A stretch of 44,240 nucleotides of DNA from Phycisphaerae bacterium (GTDB lineage Bacteria > Planctomycetota > Phycisphaerae > UBA1845 > Fen-1342): contig JAUWNI010000020.1 in the NCBI GenBank assembly GCA_030612705.1, positions 1-44,240 on the forward strand. The letters are read 5' to 3'. Both the position numbers and the translations under genes were made by a program. The notes under the pieces are model-generated. The model worked only from the letters and a program-made list of their open reading frames with translations. It was not told where the DNA came from and did no database searches. Of this stretch, positions 31,942 to 40,125 are shown piece by piece; the stretch's first letter is position 1, and every line of letters starts with the position of its first letter.

Positions 31942-34900
31942 CTACGTGCCCGGCTGAACGATTGTTCGAACGCCCGCGAGGTTGTCGCCGCGCCGCCGAG
32001 GCTGCGAAACCAGCGGGTTGTTCAACCATGCCCAGACCTCCGCCAGCTCATTTCTATCATCCGGCCAGCGAAGATATTTCTTATGAATCGCGTCGCAGCC
32101 GCCGCAAACCCATAACTGTGTATCTTTCAAACACCATTCCCAGAGCCCGCCGAGGAAGCCCGGTGCCTCGGCCCGGTTTCTCAGCTTCAACGCCGCCAGC
32201 AGCCACTGGTCGACCGTCGGCAGGTCGCGGCCGGTTCGCTCGCGCGCGACAGACCGCGCATCACGCTCCACCCGCTCGCCCGGCTCCGCGGCTTCTATGT
32301 AGAAAACGTACCAGCGACGCTCATTCGGCGACTTCAGCGCTTCCAGCGACAGGGCATGGCCAGCGGCATCATCCGCCACCGGCCGGGCCTGATTCGCCGC
32401 CGCGATGTCGTCCCATAGCCGATCGCTGGGCGGCACGTTGACCAGCAGCAGCGTACGGCCGTCCCGCGTCAGGAATTCGGGATAGTCCAGATCATCGTTG
32501 CGCTGCGTACTTTCCTCGTATCCCCCCGGATTTCGCCAGCGCGGCGGCAAACGTTCCATTGCCGCTTCGAGCCGCGCTGCCGACTCGAACAACTCCCGCA
32601 ATTCGAACGCGCTCGCCAACGCCCGCGTCTGCTCGTACGTCTGATAGGCCGCCTCGAGCTTGCCATCCAGATAGTTCCGTTCGATATCGTCCGCTACGGC
32701 CGAGACGTAACTCCGCACGCTCGCCAACACGCCGGCGAGTAACCCACGCAGCTTCCCGGCGTTTTCCTCCGCCGGCCGCCAAGCGTTACCGAGCAGTTCC
32801 AGCGCAAACTCGCCCGATACCGCACCCGCCCCGCCCTTCAGCGCGAGCCGAATTGTGACGGAATCCGCCGCACTACGCTCACTTACCTCCACCTGCTCGA
32901 TAATCCCGGCCAGCACCGGCAAGGGGGGATTCGTGCTCACGAGCGTTTCCGGCGGCGCGATGACGGACAGCAACGTTCGAAGTCGGCCCGCGCGCGGCTG
33001 CGACAACGTGCCGGCGGCAAGCTCGGCGGGCCAGGCCGGCTCCGACGGTGTCACGGATTCAACCGGCTCCGGTTCAGGGGGCCCCGGCGTCGGGAACAGA
33101 CGCTCACGCCATGCTGACGCCAACTCCAATCCCGCGATACCCTCCTCCGTCACGTCCGGCGCCAATTCCAGCGTTTGGCCCGACTCGTCGCGGGCAAAGA
33201 GTGTCGCCGCGAACGCGTCGTCCGGCTCAAAATAAAGTTCCCAGTTCGGCGGTGTCCGGTCGGCGGGAAGTTCCGCGACCGCCTGTGTGTATGCACGCCG
33301 GAGCCGTTCCAACGCTTCGGCAATCTTCTCTCGCGTGTCGGGCTCCACCGGTGTGGGGGCGGGAGGAGAAACCACCGGCGTAACGACAGGACCGGCGGGA
33401 TGCCGATGCTCCCCACCCCCCGTGCTACCCGGTTCGGGACCGCCCCGCGTCATATACCAGCCTACGCCGACAGTCACTACAACCACCGCGGCGGCAATCG
33501 CGATCGGCACGCCGACTCCCCGCGGTCGCGGAAGCGCTTCGTATCGCTCAGCCAGCTCGGTCGTGGTGTCCTTATGTTCCTGGGTGGCCAGAGCGTTAGA
33601 GTCGATCGTCTTGATTCGCCTTACGAACGATCTTGTCCGTCGCCCGCGCTGCTCCAAGTCCGACGAGAGGCTTTCGAGTTGCGTGGACAGGGCCGCGCGC
33701 CGGGCGGCGATTTGCTCCCGGCTCGCACTCTCGACCGCGCGCAGCCGCTTTTCAACCGGCGCCGGGATCGATACCTCCTTCAACAGCGCGACCGTGTCTT
33801 CGTATGCGACCGTGAGCTGCTCCTGCCGCAACGCCGTCTCGACGGAGGCGAGTTTCGGCAGCCACGCTTCGAGTTCGGCTGCCGCCGCAGCTAGCTCGTC
33901 GTGACGGGTTTGCAGCTCAGCCGAGAGCGGTACGCCGGCTTGTGCGGCAGTGAGATGTTTCATTGCCGCGGTATGATCCGCCGCTTCCAGCGCTTTGGCG
34001 GCGTCCTTCAGCGCTGTCTCTGCTTCTTTGACGGCCCGCGCGCGCCGGGCCTGCTCGACTTCCGCAACACGGCCACGCAGTTGCTCAGCCCGTTCGATCG
34101 CCCAGACCGGCAACGTCTCCGCCGCATCGCTCATCTCATCGAGCAAACGCGTCGCCGCTTCCGGTTTGCCGGCGCGTAGCGCCGCATCCACGGCGGCGAA
34201 GGATTCCAGGATCTTGCGGCCCCGAACCGTGTCCTGGCGCAGTTGCTCGAACCGCTCACTCAACCGCGGCTCGGCATCCGGCGGCAACTCCATCCTGCTC
34301 AGCAGAGTCTCGGCCTTATCGATCTGGGAGCGGGCCAGGTGCTCGGCCACCTGCTCGAGCCACTCGCGCAGCTTCCGCAGGCGTTGTTGTCGATATTCCT
34401 CACGACCCTGTTCGATTTGCTCGCGCAGCGCCGAGAAGCGTTCAATCACGGCTCCGGGCAGACCCTGCGTTTCAATCGCATCCAATTCGGCCGCGGCCGC
34501 GTCGAAATCCTGCTGCCCAAACCGTCGCTCGGCCGCTTCAAAACGGTTCGCGGCTTCCTCATAGTGCGTGGCGGCGGCATCCAGCCGCGCGGCCCGCGCC
34601 TGGTCGGCTTCGTCGAGCCGTGATGCCAGGGATAGGACCATGCTCAACAGATGCCGGCACTGCTCGACGTCGCCGGTCTGATACGCGGTCTCCGCCAGCG
34701 CCAATGATTCGAGCGCATCGCCGACCTGGGCCTTCTGGATCTGCTCGATGACCTGCCGGCAACGTTCGGCCAACTCGGTCAGTTGCTCCCGCAACGCCGG
34801 AGACATCTCCTCATCAAGCAACTCGCGTACAGCCGTCAGCGCGTCGTCGGCCTCGCCCCGGCGAAGCTGCTCTTCGGCCGCGTCCCGGCGTTCCAGCAAT

Positions 34901-36687
34901 TGCCGCAACTGCTCACACGTCCCGGCCAACTCGCTTCGACACTCGATGATGTGCGGGTCCTGCGTGTCGAACGGCAGCATCGCCAGCGTTTCTTCCGCCG
35001 CCGCCAGATCCGCGCGCTCCAGCGCCGCCTCAACCTCGCTGATAATCGCGAGGTGTTCTTCGTACCGCCGCTTCTCGGTCTCGATCTCCTTCGAGAACGT
35101 CTCGGCCGCGCCTCGCAGTGAATCCGTCAGGTTGGCCTCCGCGAGCAGCTTGTCGAGCCGCTCCAGCGCGGCGGTCAGGTTGCCTTCACCGAATTCACTC
35201 CTGGCCGTATCGAGCTTGTCGCGCTGTTGCTTGTAGCGCGCCGCCCGGCTGTCGACTTCCGTCAGGAGTTCTTCGGCTTCCTTCGCGTGGACTTTGCTGG
35301 TCAGTGGGTCGTCGAGCAGGCCGGTCAGGATCATCCGCGCCTCGGGGAACTCCTCGCGTGCCAACGTCTCGTGTGCCAACGCGAAATTCGCTTTGAACAG
35401 CTCGTCGGCCTTCTCCAGAATGTGTCGTTCGTGCTCGTCGCAGAGCTGTTCGAGCTCGACCACCCGCTCCCGCAGCGGGTCCGCTTCTTCGAGAGAGTCG
35501 CCGACTTCCGTGGCAATCGCGCGGGCCTGCTTCAGTTGACCGCTTTCGAGTGCCGCGTAGCCCTCATTCAGACGCGCCTCGATCGCCTTGCGGGCGGCTT
35601 CGATTGCTTTGACGTGCTCGACCTCGGTGATGCACTCCGACAGCCGTGCCCGCCACAACGCCGGCAAAGCCGGGTTCTCGCCCCATGGGCCCACACTGGT
35701 CAGAAATGGGTCGTATTGCTCTTGTGCGAGCAGTTCAAGCGCTTCGCCCAGGACTTGAAGCGCCTCCGGCCACTCGGCGGGCACGTGCTCGCGGGCCGCC
35801 TTTTCCGCCGCCGCGAAGTTGGGAAAACGCTCACCCGGCTCGTTGGCAAGCAGGCGGTAAACCAGCGCGGCCCACGCGAGAATCGGCTGGTCGGCGCTGA
35901 TCGCCGCCTCGTTGCTCTGGCGCTCGAACGCCTCGGCCCATTCCTTCCGTTCGTCCTCCAGGGGGTACGGCTCGGGCACGAAATAGCCGAACAGTTCTGG
36001 GGCCGACAGCTCCGCCCCCAGCGGATGTACTCCCGTGGCAAGCTGGTACAGGACAACGCCGAGCGAGAACTGGTCCGACGTTGGGTTCAGCCGCAAGCCG
36101 CCCGCCAGTATCTCCGGCGCGAAGTATGGCGCGATCCACGCGTCTTCCCGTTCATCATCGTCCCCCAGCAACACCCACGATCCCGACAGGCCGCGCTCGA
36201 CCGTCTCGTCATCGGAGACTGCGTCACAGGCAACGCGACGCCGCTCTTCGCGTCCGCAGATCACCTCAACCGCGGAAGCGATGCCGAAATCCGTCAGCTT
36301 CACGCGTCCGACCCGGTCGATCAGCAGCGAGCGGAGTTGCAGGCCCCCGTGGATCATCCGCTTCGGCTCGACCGCCGCCAGGCCGCGCAGCACGGACCAC
36401 GTGATCCACCACAGCGTGTCTATGTCCGGGCGTTCGTCGGCCGAGAGGATCGCCCTGAGATCAAAGGGCGTCGCCGGCTCGTGTTCGATCAGCAAAATCC
36501 CGTCTTGCTCGCGGACTTTGCCCGTCGGACACAGGATCGCGTCGCAGCTTTCGGCCGGCGCGACCTGCTTCGCGACGGTATCCTCGATCCGTTTGACAAA
36601 AGCGGCGCGCTTCTCCTCCGTCAGTTCGGAGGGAATCCGAACCGCTCGCACCGTTGTCAACGTGTTTTGAAACGGTTGAAATGCCAA
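31942..36687 (-). CDS. giant pseudokinase / helical-repeat / transmembrane / FGE-like protein
   Basis: This 1581-residue protein has four parts. Residues about 1-330 resemble a Ser/Thr protein kinase: a hinge-like GILLIEHE, catalytic-loop position MIHGG (111-115) where HRD is expected, DFG intact at 133-135, APE near 188-192, and DQFSLGVVLYQLATG. Without the catalytic Asp and a clear Lys or Gly loop, it is probably a pseudokinase. Residues about 340-1050 are charged helices with about ten degenerate TPR-like units of the type ALxxGdxxxAxxxL. A membrane segment lies near 1057-1082. The C-terminus (about 1440-1581) has LPTVDQWLLAAL, GGLWEWCLKD and WVCGGC, which resemble FGE/SUMF1 domains, though catalytic cysteines are not confirmed. 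The start is TTG at 36687, just after an in-frame TAG. The kinase-like part would lie in the cytoplasm and the FGE-like part outside. Confidence 0.8.
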   Translation of the reverse strand: MAFQPFQNTLTTVRAVRIPSELTEEKRAAFVKRIEDTVAKQVAPAESCDAILCPTGKVREQDGILLIEHEPATPFDLRAILSADERPDIDTLWWITWSVLRGLAAVEPKRMIHGGLQLRSLLIDRVGRVKLTDFGIASAVEVICGREERRRVACDAVSDDETVERGLSGSWVLLGDDDEREDAWIAPYFAPEILAGGLRLNPTSDQFSLGVVLYQLATGVHPLGAELSAPELFGYFVPEPYPLEDERKEWAEAFERQSNEAAISADQPILAWAALVYRLLANEPGERFPNFAAAEKAAREHVPAEWPEALQVLGEALELLAQEQYDPFLTSVGPWGENPALPALWRARLSECITEVEHVKAIEAARKAIEARLNEGYAALESGQLKQARAIATEVGDSLEEADPLRERVVELEQLCDEHERHILEKADELFKANFALAHETLAREEFPEARMILTGLLDDPLTSKVHAKEAEELLTEVDSRAARYKQQRDKLDTARSEFGEGNLTAALERLDKLLAEANLTDSLRGAAETFSKEIETEKRRYEEHLAIISEVEAALERADLAAAEETLAMLPFDTQDPHIIECRSELAGTCEQLRQLLERRDAAEEQLRRGEADDALTAVRELLDEEMSPALREQLTELAERCRQVIEQIQKAQVGDALESLALAETAYQTGDVEQCRHLLSMVLSLASRLDEADQARAARLDAAATHYEEAANRFEAAERRFGQQDFDAAAAELDAIETQGLPGAVIERFSALREQIEQGREEYRQQRLRKLREWLEQVAEHLARSQIDKAETLLSRMELPPDAEPRLSERFEQLRQDTVRGRKILESFAAVDAALRAGKPEAATRLLDEMSDAAETLPVWAIERAEQLRGRVAEVEQARRARAVKEAETALKDAAKALEAADHTAAMKHLTAAQAGVPLSAELQTRHDELAAAAAELEAWLPKLASVETALRQEQLTVAYEDTVALLKEVSIPAPVEKRLRAVESASREQIAARRAALSTQLESLSSDLEQRGRRTRSFVRRIKTIDSNALATQEHKDTTTELAERYEALPRPRGVGVPIAIAAAVVVVTVGVGWYMTRGGPEPGSTGGGEHRHPAGPVVTPVVSPPAPTPVEPDTREKIAEALERLRRAYTQAVAELPADRTPPNWELYFEPDDAFAATLFARDESGQTLELAPDVTEEGIAGLELASAWRERLFPTPGPPEPEPVESVTPSEPAWPAELAAGTLSQPRAGRLRTLLSVIAPPETLVSTNPPLPVLAGIIEQVEVSERSAADSVTIRLALKGGAGAVSGEFALELLGNAWRPAEENAGKLRGLLAGVLASVRSYVSAVADDIERNYLDGKLEAAYQTYEQTRALASAFELRELFESAARLEAAMERLPPRWRNPGGYEESTQRNDDLDYPEFLTRDGRTLLLVNVPPSDRLWDDIAAANQARPVADDAAGHALSLEALKSPNERRWYVFYIEAAEPGERVERDARSVARERTGRDLPTVDQWLLAALKLRNRAEAPGFLGGLWEWCLKDTQLWVCGGCDAIHKKYLRWPDDRNELAEVWAWLNNPLVSQPRRRGDNLAGVRTIVQPGT

Positions 36688-36881
36688 AGTCTATCCCGTG
36701 GAGCCCTCACGCGGACCGTGCTCTGACCTTGCCGGATGCTCACTTTACCCGCGACCGCCCCAAGGCTCCATGCCTCGACGAAGCGATTGACGCCGACCGT
36801 TCGAGCGATGCTCCATCACGAGCGGTGAAAAATGAGCCGAAAAAAGCCGGAAATTGTCCCTAAACATCCCGCGGTGCCGCA
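36688..36881. other. divergent intergenic region upstream of cspA
   Basis: This region lies between the pseudokinase gene and the cspA promoter. No other gene is seen. It presumably holds the promoter of the pseudokinase gene on the other strand, which I could not pin down. Confidence 0.45.
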
Positions 36882-36910
36882 TTGACTTCCCTGCCGCCGG
36901 CGACGATAAT
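36882..36910 (+). promoter_or_regulatory. sigma70-type promoter for cspA
   Basis: TTGACT (36882-36887) and GATAAT (36905-36910) are separated by exactly 17 nt. Transcription would start near 36917, about 98 nt before the cspA ATG. Such a long leader is known in E. coli cspA, where its structure responds to temperature; whether this one does is unknown. Confidence 0.7.
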
Positions 36911-37014
36911 TATGACACAAGGCCGAACGGAGACGTCCCCGCTTATTTGGTCCTTAGCGAAACAGCGTTTGTTTCCATCGGGTCCGATCCTCGGCGCAGC
37001 AAGGTTTATGTTTC

Positions 37015-37218
37015 ATGGCTACCGGTACAGTAAAATGGTTTAATGACACCAAGGGATTTGGCTTTATCCAAATGGATGGCGGTGAGGACGTATTCGTCCA
37101 CCAGACCGCCATCGTCGCGGAAGGTCACCGAACACTCAGCGAAGGCCAGCGTGTGGAATTCGAGGTGACCCAGGGCGAGAAAGGACCCAAAGCGGAGAAC
37201 GTCAAGGCCGCGAATTAA
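37015..37218 (+). CDS. cspA: cold-shock domain protein (CspA family)
   Basis: This 67-residue protein is a single cold-shock domain that binds single-stranded RNA and DNA and acts as an RNA chaperone. RNP1 is KGFGFIQ (residues 13-19) and RNP2 is VFVHQTAI (26-33). The start is MATGTVKWF, typical of the family, with AAGG about 10 nt upstream. It has a clear promoter (36882-36910) and is followed by a hairpin that may end its transcript. Confidence 0.97.
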   Translation: MATGTVKWFNDTKGFGFIQMDGGEDVFVHQTAIVAEGHRTLSEGQRVEFEVTQGEKGPKAENVKAAN

Positions 37219-37245
37219 GCAACAAAGCAAAGCAACTGTAACGAG

Positions 37246-37284
37246 CGGGGCGGCGTCGCAAAACGGAGCCGCCCCGTATTCATT
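37246..37284 (+). terminator. possible terminator of cspA
   Basis: A perfect 9-bp GC stem CGGGGCGGC/GCCGCCCCG (37246-37254 and 37268-37276) with a 13-nt loop is followed by TATTCATT, a weak U-tract. It lies 27 nt after the cspA stop. Confidence 0.55.
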
Positions 37285-37295
37285 CCGTCAGGATC

Positions 37296-37344
37296 TAATG
37301 CTCTGTCGCTACTCGATTGATGATGTGGCCCATGGCTTTAGCCG
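37296..37344. repeat. TAGTRCTCTGYC-type element joined to GTGGCCCATGGC repeat
   Basis: TAATGCTCTGTC at 37296 belongs with copies at 9676, 10573 and 31749. It runs into GTGGCCCATGGCTTTAGCCG (37325-37344), identical to 3313-3332. Confidence 0.65.
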
Positions 37345-37491
37345 GCGGCGGAAGCGCACGTCTCGTTCGGAGTTGGGCCAGCCCGACGACGCTATGGTCG
37401 TTGCCCGGCGGTAATGGGGTTCAGACCTCGATGTAAATGGGCCGTCCGCACCGGACGAAATCATATGCCGCGTGCGAGACGTCGGGGGTCT

Positions 37492-37583
37492 GGGCGACGC
37501 GAGTCGCCCGGGCGATATGAGTCGTCCAGACGTCGCGAGGCGTTTGGATCCTCGGGGTCGTCCGAACGTCGCGAGACGTTCGG
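37492..37583. repeat. three tandem 36-nt units, each a hairpin with a GCGA loop
   Basis: Three hairpins have GCGA loops at 37499, 37535 and 37571, exactly 36 nt apart. Stems are GGGCGAC/GTCGCCC, CCAGACGTC/GGCGTTTGG and CCGAACGTC/GACGTTCGG. Stem sequences differ but pairing is kept by compensating changes and G-U pairs. GCGA is a GNRA tetraloop. All frames across it read as 12-residue repeats, as expected for a 36-nt period. Confidence 0.75.
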
Positions 37584-37852
37584 GCGTCCCGGCGAAGCGT
37601 CTCGTGCGCCAGCACGCACGGATAGTTGGGCCGATCGAAAATGATCCAGCCGGGTCCGGTGTACGAACGAGCGTGACCTGCTGCTCAGGGTTTACAAACT
37701 GCTTCTTTCCACTCCAGAGAGCACCGCGGGAGGAGCAATGCGGTTAAGGTATGTCCAGACCGTTGTGCAATTGGCCGGAAAAGAGGCGTGAAAACGCAAA
37801 AAAGATCTCGGAACGCCCACTTGACGGGCAGATACCTTTCATGGATAGCGTC
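37584..37852. other. stretch without recognised gene
   Basis: No convincing gene is visible. Frames crossing it run into the C/G low-complexity tract that follows. Confidence 0.5.
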
Positions 37853-37924
37853 GGGCCCCCCCCCCCCCCCCGCCCGCGCCCGCGGGGGGGCGCGCCCCAC
37901 GCCCCGCGCGGGGGGGGCCCCCGC
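37853..37924. other. G/C homopolymer tract, probable assembly join
   Basis: Sixteen C residues (37856-37871) are followed by runs of G and C (GCGGGGGGGCGCG, GCGCGGGGGGGCCC) unlike genomic sequence. It matches the tracts at both window ends. The stop codon of the GNAT gene lies 3 nt beyond it. Confidence 0.75.
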
Positions 37925-37926
37925 CG

Positions 37927-38961
37927 CTACGTGTAGTCCAGGCTGTGGTAGCGCCAGAGTCGTTGCCGCTCCACCGCATCGGGCAGCGTCACCTCGCACG
38001 ACGGCAGGGGTCGCCAGAGCAGGTCGAACCGCCAATTGCGGGTAAAGCCGTTTCGCCGTGCAATTTCCGCCTTGGGGTCGTCAGCCGTCATCGCCCAGCG
38101 CACGGGCCGATATCCGTGCTGTTGTGCAAAAGCGATGGTCGCGCGGCACAACTGGTCCACTCGGAACGGCTCGCCGTCACGTGCCGCGTGCTCCATAATC
38201 TCGACACGCGTGGTCTTGCTGTGAAGCTGCCCGATTCCCAACACGGCATACGTGACCAGAGTGCCCGCGTCGTGCATGAGTAATAACTTGAACGAGTACC
38301 GATTGCGGTACGGATGTACGCTCAGCCAGTTTTTCAGTGACCGCTGCCGGCGACACACGAACCCGCCGTACCAATCCGAGCAGGCCGTTTGCCACAACTC
38401 GTCGATCCCCGTCCAATCGACGCCGGGATCGTCCGGATCAAAGAATTGAACCGGATCGTCCGGTTCGGGTGTACTCGGCGTTTCCAGCAGCCACGCGGAG
38501 ATTCGCATCGCCGACGCAAACCCGTTTCTCCGGTACCATCGATACGCCGGCGAGGTCTCGTCCTCGCGAAATACCGTCGCGATCGACGCCAACGCCGGCT
38601 CGTGAGCATAAATCGCATCCTGCATCAGCGACCCGATCCCCCGACCCTGGAACTCCGGCAAGACACCGACGGTCGTCTGATGAACTGAGGGCACGACGCA
38701 CCCCGATCGTACTTGCCACCAGCGCGGCTCCAGCGGGATCGCGCCGACCAGGCGCGAACCCCGCCAGGCCGTCATCGCGCTCATCTTCAGGCCGTCCCAC
38801 GTCGCCGCGTCGCGTGCGTTAAACCCCATCTCCTCAATAAAACGCAGTACCGCCTCGCGATCACCCGGCCGCGAAAGCCGAATCTCCACGCCGGCATCGG
38901 CGGCAGAGCGAGGTTGACGTCCGATTGCCGCGACCGTTAACTGACTTGCGTCCATCGTCAT
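37927..38961 (-). CDS. GNAT-family N-acetyltransferase
   Basis: This ~344-residue protein has a first GNAT domain with the acetyl-CoA-binding VGVLPEFQGRGIGS (about residues 98-111) and a second, weaker acetyltransferase-like half (ATIAFAQQHGYRPVRWAM), so it may be a double-domain GNAT. The substrate is unknown. The ATG at 38961 is chosen because GGAG lies 6 nt upstream; a TTG at 38967 is an alternative. Its stop codon sits 3 nt from the suspected assembly join, so the C-terminal end should be confirmed. Confidence 0.82.
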   Translation of the reverse strand: MTMDASQLTVAAIGRQPRSAADAGVEIRLSRPGDREAVLRFIEEMGFNARDAATWDGLKMSAMTAWRGSRLVGAIPLEPRWWQVRSGCVVPSVHQTTVGVLPEFQGRGIGSLMQDAIYAHEPALASIATVFREDETSPAYRWYRRNGFASAMRISAWLLETPSTPEPDDPVQFFDPDDPGVDWTGIDELWQTACSDWYGGFVCRRQRSLKNWLSVHPYRNRYSFKLLLMHDAGTLVTYAVLGIGQLHSKTTRVEIMEHAARDGEPFRVDQLCRATIAFAQQHGYRPVRWAMTADDPKAEIARRNGFTRNWRFDLLWRPLPSCEVTLPDAVERQRLWRYHSLDYT

Positions 38962-38995
38962 TGGCAACTCCAGACCGGGATTTTTCCCGACCCTA

Positions 38996-39943
38996 TTACG
39001 CGACCGGCAATTCCGGCGTCCACTTTTGAACGGCTACTGCCGACAAAAGCTTCTCCCGTGGCGGCGCGGTACATACCCGCGTCTCCTTCCGGTTCACACA
39101 AATCTGCACTTCGTAGTCGATCGTGTAATCGATCCACGCCTCCGGCAAATACCGCGGGTACCGCACTTCCTGTCTCTTCCAGAAGTGCCGCCGCGACCGG
39201 ATTTCAAAACCCGCGGCCTCAACCGCGCGGCGCATCTCGCGCACTGATCGGCGATTCAGCAGATAGGCCAAGTCCGCAAACGTCGTGCTCTCGGAGTTGA
39301 TCGGGCCAAGCTCGCGTGGAATCTCCCCGAACCGCTTCACGACGTTGCGGTAGTAGACCTGTACGAGATCCACCTCGCGGAACAGCAAATGCGCGAACGG
39401 AATCCCAATCGCCGCCCACAGATGCGCCCCGTAGCGCGACCGAAACGGATGCCAGCGATTCAGCAGCAACCCGTCCGGCCTCAGCACCCGCCGCAGTTCC
39501 CGAAACGTTTGCCCCGGATCGTCCACATGTTCGAGCACGGACGAGTTGATCACCACGTCGCAGGTGTCGTCCGGCAGTGGGATTCCGCCGTCGGGTTCGA
39601 GCGGCAGAAACTCGACCGCCAGCCCCCGCGTCCGCGCGAACTCCCGAGCCCGTCCCGCATCCAGCTTGCAATCCACGCCGATCGTTCGTCGAGGCCCTTG
39701 GGCGGCGTAGTAAACCGTTTTACCTCCGCCGCCGCAGCCGAAATCCAATACCACCTTGCCCGCCAGATCGTTGTAGCCGTGAAACTGGTCGTACACGACC
39801 GCCCCCGCGCGCATCGAATACTCGAACGTTTCCTCCGCCGACCGCATCATGCTTTCAAAATACTGGTTCCGCGGCCCGAAGAAGCGATTGAGCAGCTCGA
39901 TCAGACGTTGTGCGAAATTGGTGTTCATACCTGTCGGTTTCAC
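38996..39943 (-). CDS. SAM-dependent class I methyltransferase
   Basis: This 315-residue protein has the SAM-binding VVLDFGCGGGGKT, the acidic IGVDCK strand end and SSVLEHVDDPGQTFRELRRVLRPDG, typical of class I methyltransferases acting on small molecules or glycans. The C-terminal ~100 residues are not recognised. GTG at 39943 or ATG at 39928 could start it. It precedes the GNAT gene on the same strand by 34 nt, so they may be co-transcribed. The neighbourhood suggests modification of a surface glycan. Confidence 0.85.
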   Translation of the reverse strand: MKPTGMNTNFAQRLIELLNRFFGPRNQYFESMMRSAEETFEYSMRAGAVVYDQFHGYNDLAGKVVLDFGCGGGGKTVYYAAQGPRRTIGVDCKLDAGRAREFARTRGLAVEFLPLEPDGGIPLPDDTCDVVINSSVLEHVDDPGQTFRELRRVLRPDGLLLNRWHPFRSRYGAHLWAAIGIPFAHLLFREVDLVQVYYRNVVKRFGEIPRELGPINSESTTFADLAYLLNRRSVREMRRAVEAAGFEIRSRRHFWKRQEVRYPRYLPEAWIDYTIDYEVQICVNRKETRVCTAPPREKLLSAVAVQKWTPELPVA

Positions 39944-40125
39944 CCGCGCTGATTCACGTTGATCGGAACGTCGCAGTATTGATGATTATCGGTAGCCCAC
40001 GTGGCTCAGCTAAAACCGCCCGTTGCCCGTTCGCTGGTGGATCTTGGTTCCTTTCAAGCCTTCTGAGCGCCCCATCCGATAACATGGCATATTGCGAGGT
40101 GTGGAAACGAAGGGAGTGCTCCAGC

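Noticed and set aside
35227..36726. 499-codon ORF on the plus strand
   Set aside because: Antisense to the kinase-like domain of the pseudokinase gene and not protein-like.
37492..37583. CRISPR array
   Set aside because: The 36-nt spacing is suggestive, but units are not identical repeats with unique spacers and there are no cas genes.
37414..37747. ORFs reading through the 36-nt hairpin array
   Set aside because: All frames give 12-residue repeats because the period is a multiple of three; no start site or family supports translation.
37685..38035. minus-strand ORF across the C/G tract
   Set aside because: It depends on the low-complexity tract that is probably an assembly artefact.
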